In this document: positions 1-6,813 of the stretch, one piece after another
Numbering within the stretch: position 1 is the first letter of the stretch
Layout: every line of letters starts with the position of its first letter
Origin: a virus
Reading direction: 5' to 3' (one strand)
Length of the DNA: 64,000 nucleotides
Virus record (IMG/VR): IMGVR_UViG_3300027749_000060
Coordinates: 45,419 to 109,418 of that record
The notes under the pieces: generated by a model
Database searches by the model: none
Told to the model about the DNA's origin: nothing
The model's input: only the letters and a program-made list of their open reading frames with translations
Translations under genes and position numbers: made by a program

Positions 1-1227
1 TTCTAATGCAGTTTTTGTCATTTCTTCAATTTGATCATCGTATGGATCAATTTCAAGTTTTTTCTGTTCTATTTGCTGCAACAGATTTGCTAATGTAGCT
101 CTATGCTCAACGGCGTCTGACTCGCGGTCGTAAAACACATTAGGATGTGTACCTAATGCACCCAAGTCGTTTAATTCCTGTGTATTTTCTATGTATTGAG
201 TATTAGTAGCTAGCGACTGTAGTGCAGCCTCTTGCAATGCTTTCTTTTTGCTGTCTAACAATTTTACTTGTTTATCATCGTGGAATGATTGCCCGCAACT
301 ATGACATGTATGATTTTCTAAACTGGCTATTTCAGTTTTAAGTTGATCAATAAGTTTAATTTCGCGAGTTTCATCTAGTTCACAGCGTTTAATTAAACTG
401 TTAAGAGTTCTAATCTTTGTTGATTTTTCGTTGTAGGCTGTTAATGCACGATGTGCAGCTAGCTCTGCCTCAATGTCAATTTGATTCAATTGATCATATG
501 CGCTTTGTAGTTGGTCGCAATCTGTATTGTATTTGTTAACCCAAAGAGTTTGTCTGCGTCGTAGGGCTTGAATTTGTTCTTCTATGCGTTTATTTGCATC
601 AATGACAGCTCTAATGCGGAATTCGTCCTGCTGTATATCGTCTTTGGTCTGTTTAATTCTATCTTTTAGTACTTCTGCTTTTTCACTTAGCAGGGTAATA
701 CCCATTAGCTGCTCAATGATTTCTCGTTGATCGCTGGCCCGTAGACTTAAAAAGGGCTCTGTATAGGTGTTTAATGCAACAATATGCTTAAACATACTGT
801 GGCTCATGCACAATAGTCGTTCAATGTCCTGCTGTGTTTCTCTACTATCGCCCTGACTTTCATCTACAATCTGTTGCTCAACATCAGCAACATAAAATTT
901 CATCACGTTAGGTTTACGTCCGCGTTCAACTCTATATTCAACGCCGTCTTTTTCAAAATCAATAGTAACCATCATGCCTTTGGCATTAGTTCTATTAATC
1001 AGATTGTCTTTTTTGATATTGGTTAGTGCATTGCCATACAAAGCATAGCTAACTATATTCAATAATGCGCTTTTTCCAGTGCCGTTGCGAGCACCGCTAT
1101 CGTCGCCGCCTAAGTCGAGGTTCTCGCCCAGTATCAGTGTTAGGTCATTACGATCTAAATTGACACTCTGGGTAACATTGCCAATTGACAAAAAGTTTTT
1201 TGCCGTAACAGATTTTATTTTAAGCAT
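1..1227 (-). CDS. 46: Recombination endonuclease subunit gp46 (SbcC/Rad50-like), partial
   Basis: SMC-type ATPase that with gp47 resects DNA ends for recombination-dependent replication. Only the N-terminal 409 codons are present; the frame runs open off the left edge. The start ATG (1225-1227) overlaps the gp47 stop by one base (TAATG), so the pair is translationally coupled. The Walker A region reads GENLDLGG followed by GARNGTGKSALLN near residues 30-52, a longer loop than a plain P-loop. After it comes a conserved nucleotide-binding head, then coiled-coil sequence. A zinc-hook motif C-H-S-C lies at about 286-305, where the coiled coil would turn back. The second coiled-coil arm and the Walker B head lie outside the window. 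Confidence 0.92.
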   Translation of the reverse strand, partial: MLKIKSVTAKNFLSIGNVTQSVNLDRNDLTLILGENLDLGGDDSGARNGTGKSALLNIVSYALYGNALTNIKKDNLINRTNAKGMMVTIDFEKDGVEYRVERGRKPNVMKFYVADVEQQIVDESQGDSRETQQDIERLLCMSHSMFKHIVALNTYTEPFLSLRASDQREIIEQLMGITLLSEKAEVLKDRIKQTKDDIQQDEFRIRAVIDANKRIEEQIQALRRRQTLWVNKYNTDCDQLQSAYDQLNQIDIEAELAAHRALTAYNEKSTKIRTLNSLIKRCELDETREIKLIDQLKTEIASLENHTCHSCGQSFHDDKQVKLLDSKKKALQEAALQSLATNTQYIENTQELNDLGALGTHPNVFYDRESDAVEHRATLANLLQQIEQKKLEIDPYDDQIEEMTKTALE

Positions 1228-2243
1228 TAGAGAGTACGATAGATTTCAAGCAACAAGTTAGTATTATAGTTATCGCTGGTAATACCTGTCAATTGATTAG
1301 ACACAATTTGATCCACGCTTTGAAATGATATGTTGCCTTGTGCAACCATGCCTTCGAGATCCACATTTGATTGTGGAATTAATTTAATCTCTCTAAGATG
1401 ATGACTATTAATAAACGTTTCTTTAATAAAACTAGCTTCTTCGTAGCTAATGTCGATGTCCAAGTTGACCCTAGCATGCATATTCTTACGTAACAACCTA
1501 TCGGAGTCATTTAAGATACTGCTGAGATTGTATACTCTATACACGGGTTGATCAGGCCATGCATGATATACAGGCTCTTGTCCCCATTCAAGTATCATTA
1601 GTCCGCGTTCGTCGTCACCGGCATCGGCATAGTTATGCGGAAAACAATTGCCAATGTAAGTAATATTCTTTTTAGTTTGACGTTTATGAAAATGCCCAGT
1701 AAACACATGATCAAAGTGATTAAAGTCTTCTCTATGCACAGTGCCGTGATCGGGCATTTCTACCATAGCATTCATCAGGTAACCTGGCAATTCAAAATGC
1801 CCAAACATATACCTGGCAGATAGCTTAGGTATACGTTTATGGTCGTCGGCAACAAGCCAAGGAGCAATAACTACATCGCCCTCAATGAGCCAATCGTTGC
1901 AAATGACTACATTCTTTAAATGTTTAGCCCACTCAACACTTTGTACATCGCGCTTGTCTCTATAATACAAATCATGATTGCCGGGTATAAAAAACACCCT
2001 ATCAAAATTTGCATTTAAATGTTCTAATGCTTGTAGACTATAATTAAGAGTAACAATATTAATGCTAGCTCTATTATTATGCCAATCACCAAGAAACATG
2101 GCTGTTTCGCAGCCCTCTTCCTTGGCCTTAGCAGTAGCCCACTTTACAAAATTTAAACAGTCATCGTTGTGTTGGCTGCTGTTTGATTTTAATCCAAAGT
2201 GGATATCAGTAAAGACAGCAGCTTTTTTAAAAAGATTACTCAT
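1227..2243 (-). CDS. 47: Recombination endonuclease subunit gp47 (SbcD/Mre11-like)
   Basis: Metallophosphoesterase nuclease, partner of gp46. All metal-binding motifs are visible: TDIHFG (12-17), GDWHN (52-56), GNHD (88-91) and GHFHKRQ (183-189). Its 338 residues match the T4 gp47 length (about 339). The Mn-dependent active site occupies the N-terminal 200 residues; the C-terminal part should hold the capping and gp46-binding region. No Shine-Dalgarno precedes the ATG. Instead a sigma-70-like promoter (2250-2279) ends 6 bases upstream, which would give a leaderless message. The gene is first in a two-gene operon with gp46. Confidence 0.93.
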   Translation of the reverse strand: MSNLFKKAAVFTDIHFGLKSNSSQHNDDCLNFVKWATAKAKEEGCETAMFLGDWHNNRASINIVTLNYSLQALEHLNANFDRVFFIPGNHDLYYRDKRDVQSVEWAKHLKNVVICNDWLIEGDVVIAPWLVADDHKRIPKLSARYMFGHFELPGYLMNAMVEMPDHGTVHREDFNHFDHVFTGHFHKRQTKKNITYIGNCFPHNYADAGDDERGLMILEWGQEPVYHAWPDQPVYRVYNLSSILNDSDRLLRKNMHARVNLDIDISYEEASFIKETFINSHHLREIKLIPQSNVDLEGMVAQGNISFQSVDQIVSNQLTGITSDNYNTNLLLEIYRTL

Positions 2244-2249
2244 TCATCT

Positions 2250-2279
2250 ATTATAACAGTTTGCCCTACAGTATGTAAA
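2250..2279 (-). promoter_or_regulatory. Sigma-70-type promoter before gp47
   Basis: On the minus strand TTTACA (2274-2279) and TATAAT (2250-2255) are separated by 18 bases. The -10 box ends 6 bases before the gp47 ATG, so the predicted transcript would begin at or next to the start codon. Confidence 0.6.
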
Positions 2280-2290
2280 GCATTATGGCG

Positions 2291-3172
2291 CTAATCGTGG
2301 TCGCCATCGCTACCACCTGTATAACCAGATGACATACCTTGTCTGGTATAACTTGGATTAAAGTTATTCATTTCTAAAATATCGTCGCGTAAGTTCTGAT
2401 TACGTTTTTCAATATTCAACACACGAGTAAAGCTATTAGTGATAGCGGCAGTATAATACGCAAAAGGGTTCTGCGATTTTGACTCATCAAATTGGAGTCC
2501 AATTTGGCTGAGTTGTAGTAAGGCTTGGCTTCGCATTTCGTCATTGTAGGTATATCCTCTCCAGTTTGATCTTGTTGCATATCTCTCGCATAATTTCATA
2601 AACATCAGGGCTAGCTTTTTAGTCATAGACCCATGGTCTCTTGACCATTCTCCGTCATCTATATTGCCCTTCCAGTGGCTTTTGCCTACGCAATAGCTAG
2701 CACCGTTTACATCAATTTTATAATGTTGGAACGGAGGGAAATTGCATTTAGTGTATTTAATTATTGCAGCTGGTACTTTATAGTCGGCGTCGTCATCGTA
2801 TTCGGTATGAGCAGCGGCTTCTTCGTCTGCCGCGTCTTGACTCTTTTTAGTAGCAGCTTCGTTTATTGGTACATGAGCCCAAGTCATTACTCGAAAAATT
2901 ACATCTGTAGTAGGAATTTCTTCAGTTGGAAGTAAAAATTCGTCTAGTTTACGTTTTTCGCCCTGGGCAGCAGCAGCTTCAAGTTGAAGTTTTGCTAATC
3001 GCTCTGCTCGATTTTCCTGTGCTTGCCGTATGTTATCTGTGGTGATCTGTAATAAATCATGGATAATCATATCATAGTCGGCGTAGTCTGGTAATGTAAA
3101 AGTACAGTAAGTACTTTTGCTACGGTGTATCTCTTTTAAGATATCTTTATTATTTAGGTAATTATGTTTAAT
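2291..3172 (-). CDS. 55: gp55-like late-transcription sigma factor
   Basis: Directs host RNA polymerase to late promoters of the TATAAATA type. The N-terminus KHNYLNNKDILKEI matches my recollection of the T4 gp55 start (KYNYVNNKELLQAI). The second half has the sigma-2-like core, with FDESKSQNPFAYYT and VLNIEKR near residues 228-257. Between them is an extra stretch of about 150 residues, rich in Ala, Glu and Lys, that T4 gp55 (185 residues) lacks. The C-terminus ends in Gly/Ser/Asp and shows no hydrophobic clamp-binding tail. Start: a strong AAGGAGA (3179-3185) stands 6 bases before an in-frame ATT (3170-3172). A TTG at 3188-3190 lies upstream of that ribosome site, and the first ATG is 40 codons in and would delete the conserved N-terminus. 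I therefore favour ATT. Confidence 0.85.
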   Translation of the reverse strand: MKHNYLNNKDILKEIHRSKSTYCTFTLPDYADYDMIIHDLLQITTDNIRQAQENRAERLAKLQLEAAAAQGEKRKLDEFLLPTEEIPTTDVIFRVMTWAHVPINEAATKKSQDAADEEAAAHTEYDDDADYKVPAAIIKYTKCNFPPFQHYKIDVNGASYCVGKSHWKGNIDDGEWSRDHGSMTKKLALMFMKLCERYATRSNWRGYTYNDEMRSQALLQLSQIGLQFDESKSQNPFAYYTAAITNSFTRVLNIEKRNQNLRDDILEMNNFNPSYTRQGMSSGYTGGSDGDHD

Positions 3173-3207
3173 TTTTATTCTCCTTAGCAAATTACTGCAT
3201 TGTTTTT

Positions 3208-3236
3208 AGTTTAGCATATAAATCAACGTATTGCAA
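3208..3236 (-). promoter_or_regulatory. Possible promoter for gp55
   Basis: TTGCAA (3231-3236) and TAAACT (3208-3213), 17 bases apart on the minus strand; each hexamer matches 4 of 6 consensus positions. It lies in the 125-base divergent gap between gp55 and the tail block. Confidence 0.4.
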
Positions 3237-3270
3237 CCATTTAAGTATAAACATAGCATATTTTAACTCA

Positions 3271-3278
3271 TATAAATA
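3271..3278 (+). promoter_or_regulatory. T4-type late promoter for the tail block
   Basis: An exact TATAAATA, the T4 late consensus read by gp55 with the gp45 clamp. Predicted initiation is about 6 bases downstream, just before the AGAAGG ribosome site (3285-3290) and the ATG at 3298. It heads the long plus-strand structural block and diverges from gp55. Confidence 0.75.
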
Positions 3279-3297
3279 TAGTTAAGAAGGTACAACC

Positions 3298-4224
3298 ATG
3301 CCATTTAATATTCCAGATTTATCTACAACTGCCATACAAAAAATGACAGGGCCTCCTAACCTATACCAGAGTCTGTCGGGAATTTCTAATCCAGTCAGTG
3401 ACTTAACGTCGTTGTCAGATCCGGCTGCTAGTAGGTTGTCTTCAGCGGGATTGTCAAAAGGTGCATATCTGCCAGATGCTGACGAAGTGGATCCTTCTAA
3501 CATAGATTATGAAGAATCCGACGATACTAGCCAAGATGGTGGCGGAGGCGGTGCCGACGACGATAACGAAGGCGACAGTTCGTCTCCAACGTCCTCTAAT
3601 AGGGCTGCATTTAAAACGTCGCAAATTGCAGCATTTTCTGGACCACAGGGCAAAGATTGGCGTTTAAAAGTCACGTGTAAAGAAATCTCAAACTTTTCTG
3701 GATTATTAGGACCATTAAAAAATACAGGTGGCGTTATATTTCCGCACACTCCTACAGTTACAGTTGGGTATCAGGCAAACTATGCAGCACAGAGATATAC
3801 ACATAGTAATTATCCAATGTATACATATGAAAGCAGTGAAGTTCAACCTATACAAATATCTGGAGAATTTACTGTACAAAACAGTGCAGAGGCAGCCTAC
3901 GTATTAGCTTGTATTTATTTCTTTAGGGCAAGTACAAAAATGTTCTTTGGATCTTCAAAAAATGCAGGTGCTCCTCCCCCAATAGTCAGACTTACTGGAT
4001 ACGGAGATCAATATTTTCCGTCAGGTGGTGTTCCTTGTGCAGTAACCTCGTTTACTCACACTATGCCGCCTGATGTAGATTACATTAATACAGGGCAAAC
4101 TCGAATGCCCGTAATTAGTACCATAACAGTAAATTTACAACCAATTTACAGTAAATCAACTTTGACAAAATTTGATTTAAGTAAATTTTCTACAGGTGGA
4201 CAACTAGGAACAGGATTAATATAA
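3298..4224 (+). CDS. Baseplate tail-tube junction protein (gp48/gp54-like)
   Basis: Probable protein at the top of the baseplate that starts or caps the tail tube. It is first in the structural block and directly precedes gp53. The N-terminal third (residues 1-105) is low-complexity, Ser/Gly/Asp-rich and presumably disordered. The rest is a compact beta-rich domain with YESSEVQPIQISGEFTVQN near 178 and a strand-rich end, like tube-type domains. Its 308 residues are close to T4 gp54 (320). I cannot separate gp54 from gp48 by eye. The stop overlaps the next ATG by one base (TAATG). Confidence 0.55.
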   Translation: MPFNIPDLSTTAIQKMTGPPNLYQSLSGISNPVSDLTSLSDPAASRLSSAGLSKGAYLPDADEVDPSNIDYEESDDTSQDGGGGGADDDNEGDSSSPTSSNRAAFKTSQIAAFSGPQGKDWRLKVTCKEISNFSGLLGPLKNTGGVIFPHTPTVTVGYQANYAAQRYTHSNYPMYTYESSEVQPIQISGEFTVQNSAEAAYVLACIYFFRASTKMFFGSSKNAGAPPPIVRLTGYGDQYFPSGGVPCAVTSFTHTMPPDVDYINTGQTRMPVISTITVNLQPIYSKSTLTKFDLSKFSTGGQLGTGLI

Positions 4225-4526
4225 TGGCTGCAATATACTCAAAAACTAGTCCGTACTATACAACCTCTGTTACCGGTAATTTTTTAAATGTGTTGGCATA
4301 CCGCCCTATCCCTAAAAATCCAATGGATATAAAATATACAATTGATTATGTTTATGAATTTAGGCCTGACATGTTAGCATCTGACCTATATGATAATTCA
4401 GGACTGTGGTGGGTATTTGCAATAAGAAATCCAAATGTAATTGCAGATCCAATATTTGATTTCTATGCTGGTCAGATTATATATCTTCCTAGTAAAGATA
4501 CATTAATTTCATCATTGGGAATGTAA
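4224..4526 (+). CDS. 53: Baseplate wedge protein gp53-like (LysM-type fold)
   Basis: Short wedge protein (100 residues). It carries the pattern of the gp53 family: DIKYTIDYVYEFRPDMLASD, then LWWVFAIRNPNVIADPIFDF and AGQIIYLPS. This resembles a LysM module in which the protein steers to its site in the wedge. T4 gp53 is about twice as long, so this is the conserved core with little else. It starts on the stop codon of the previous gene and is followed one base later by the hub gene, as expected for a co-translated baseplate set. Confidence 0.7.
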   Translation: MAAIYSKTSPYYTTSVTGNFLNVLAYRPIPKNPMDIKYTIDYVYEFRPDMLASDLYDNSGLWWVFAIRNPNVIADPIFDFYAGQIIYLPSKDTLISSLGM

Positions 4527-4527
4527 A

Positions 4528-6801
4528 ATGGCTGACAACGGTGCTTATGCACGATATCTTGAAGCTCAAAGGCAACAAGCCATTAAAGATAACAAGGCTA
4601 AATTTTCAGCTGTATCTAAAGCAGAAGATGATAAAATAAAACTCCGTGGCGCCGGGTACGGCGATTTAAGTACCGGTGCTCAAATAAACAATAGAGCCAA
4701 TGGCAAATTACTTAGATCGGGCGGATCCCCGGCAGTGGGCACATCGGGCAAAGTATCCGACCCGTATGCTGATAATAGAAAAAATGCAGGTAAAGGTGGG
4801 TATGACGAAGCAGGTGACCCAATTGACAATTATTCTTCTAATAGAAAAAATGCAGGTAAAAGTGGGTATGATGAAGCAGGCGACCCAGTTGATCCGTATG
4901 CAAAAGACCGTGCCAATGCTGGTCAGTCTGGATACGATGAAGCCGGTACAAAAATTAATAGTGACGGCACACCAGGCGGATCTCAAAAAGTAAATTCCAA
5001 TGGGGAATCTAGTTCAAGCGACTCGGGCGGCGGTGGTGGTGGAAGTGGCAACCCACTGGATCAATACGCCAACTATACATATGGTTTAAGCCTGCATGTA
5101 ATTAAACCCGAAGAATACGAGGGATTAAAGCCAGGGTACAATCCCGATGGAAAAGTTTTAATTGCCAGCGGTGGCCGGCAAGGTAGCGGATTTGGGCGTA
5201 TTGCAGGATTCCAGTCTGATTTCTATTTTGATAATTTTAGGATGACTACAATAATAGGAATGAATCAACGCACTCGCGGCAGTAATGTAATAGATATGCA
5301 ATTTACAGTACTAGAACCGTTTGGCATGACACTATTAGATAAGATACTTAAAGTAGCAGATCTACTTGGAGCAAAAAATTGGAACGAAATGCCGTTTGTA
5401 ATGCAAATTGATTTCTTTGCTAATACCAACGATGATAGGTCTGTATTAATATCAGGGCATACAAAATATATTCCTATTAAATTAATTGAATGTAAAATAT
5501 CAGCAACTTCAAATGGCGCAAGTTATCAATTCCATGGTATTCCATACAATCACGCTGCTTTTCAAACTAATTCTGTTTCTACCCCAGCCTTTAATGAAGT
5601 AACTGCCAAAACTGTTAAAGAATTTTTTAGCAGTGACAGTAAAGACAAAGGCAGCTATGCATTGGCATTAAATAATTATCAGAAAAAATTAGCGGCAGAT
5701 GAAGCTAAGTATCAAGAATTTCCTGACATATATGAATTTAAGATTGATTCAGAAATAGGTGATGCTAAGATTGTATACGAAAAAAGAAATAACGTAAAAT
5801 CTGCACCAATGGCAAGTAAATCAAATAAAACAGCCACAAAGGACGACGGAAAACGTGCCGCCGAAGGTGGATCTGCTGCACAATTGGATTTAGAATATCA
5901 AGCGATTCCTATCAACGCAGGAACTTCCATTATTGATGTAATCAGCCAAGTTATAAGAAATAGTAGTTATATGGCGGAACAAGTTGGTAAAGGTGGCGAC
6001 GACCTTATAAAATCTTGGAGGGTTATTCCTGAAATTAAAATATTAAAATTTGATAATTATAGAAAAATTTATCAGAAAAAATTTACTTATCATGTTAAAA
6101 AAGCTGATTATCATAATACAAAATATCCAGATGCTCCAATGAAAATGCCAACAAAGATTTCTAGGAAATATAATTATTTGTATACTGGAAAAAATCAAGA
6201 TGTATTGGATTTTGCTATAGATTTTAATGTGGTATTTTATACAGCAATGACTGCAAACAGAGATAAATTGAAAAAAGTTGAAGTTGATAAAGAAACCAAA
6301 AAAAATGAAAAAGATAAAGGTGTAAGTGCGTCGGCCAGCCCAAATAAATTAGATCCAAAACATGTAAAGACTGTTGCTACCCAAGCCGATGTAGCAACCT
6401 CTGCCCAAGGAGCAAACGATGCAAAAAATGTGTCATCGAATGATTTAGTTAGATCAATGTTCACCGATTCTCGTGGTGATATGATTAATATTAATTTAAA
6501 AATATCAGGGGATCCTGCATATATCAAACAAGATGATGTATTTTTTAAACCTTCTGCCAGTAACAATTCTGCAGGAACAATTGACCAGCACGGTAGTTTT
6601 TCCACGGACAACGGCGAGCTATTTGTTGAAGTTAATTTCAGAACTCCGTCGGACATAAATCCAAGTACTGATACGTATGATTTTAGCAATAGTGAAAAAA
6701 CAGCGTTTAGTGGAACATATAGGGTAATGACAGTTGACAATGTTCTTGAAAGAGGACAATTCACTCAAACGTTGTCGTTGATTAAAGTTTTTCCAGCATA
6801 A
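4528..6801 (+). CDS. Putative baseplate hub protein (gp27-like role)
   Basis: 757 residues immediately before the gp5 spike gene, where the hub ring subunit is expected. Residues 1-180 are low-complexity and contain three 22-residue repeats (4765-4962) and a Gly/Ser linker. From about 185 a folded part begins with ANYTYGLSLHVIKPEEYEG, then LEPFGMTLLDKILKVADLLG. The C-terminal 130 residues (ISGDPAYIKQDDVFF, then YRVMTVDNVLERGQFTQTL) look like the beta domains that end gp27/gpD-type hub proteins. A Lys-rich, probably disordered stretch (about 590-640) interrupts them. Function is inferred from position and these patterns only. Confidence 0.5.
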   Translation: MADNGAYARYLEAQRQQAIKDNKAKFSAVSKAEDDKIKLRGAGYGDLSTGAQINNRANGKLLRSGGSPAVGTSGKVSDPYADNRKNAGKGGYDEAGDPIDNYSSNRKNAGKSGYDEAGDPVDPYAKDRANAGQSGYDEAGTKINSDGTPGGSQKVNSNGESSSSDSGGGGGGSGNPLDQYANYTYGLSLHVIKPEEYEGLKPGYNPDGKVLIASGGRQGSGFGRIAGFQSDFYFDNFRMTTIIGMNQRTRGSNVIDMQFTVLEPFGMTLLDKILKVADLLGAKNWNEMPFVMQIDFFANTNDDRSVLISGHTKYIPIKLIECKISATSNGASYQFHGIPYNHAAFQTNSVSTPAFNEVTAKTVKEFFSSDSKDKGSYALALNNYQKKLAADEAKYQEFPDIYEFKIDSEIGDAKIVYEKRNNVKSAPMASKSNKTATKDDGKRAAEGGSAAQLDLEYQAIPINAGTSIIDVISQVIRNSSYMAEQVGKGGDDLIKSWRVIPEIKILKFDNYRKIYQKKFTYHVKKADYHNTKYPDAPMKMPTKISRKYNYLYTGKNQDVLDFAIDFNVVFYTAMTANRDKLKKVEVDKETKKNEKDKGVSASASPNKLDPKHVKTVATQADVATSAQGANDAKNVSSNDLVRSMFTDSRGDMININLKISGDPAYIKQDDVFFKPSASNNSAGTIDQHGSFSTDNGELFVEVNFRTPSDINPSTDTYDFSNSEKTAFSGTYRVMTVDNVLERGQFTQTLSLIKVFPA
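4765..4962 (+). repeat. Three 22-codon tandem repeats in the hub gene
   Basis: Three in-frame units of 66 bases, each encoding a variant of YADNRKNAGKGGYDEAGDP plus three residues. The units differ at scattered third positions and by a few substitutions, so the duplication is not recent. Confidence 0.85.
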
Positions 6802-6813
6802 GAGCAAATAAAA

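Noticed and set aside
6237-6764. 175-codon minus ORF inside the hub gene
   Set aside because: Fully inside a plausible plus-strand gene, no ribosome site, composition typical of an antisense shadow.
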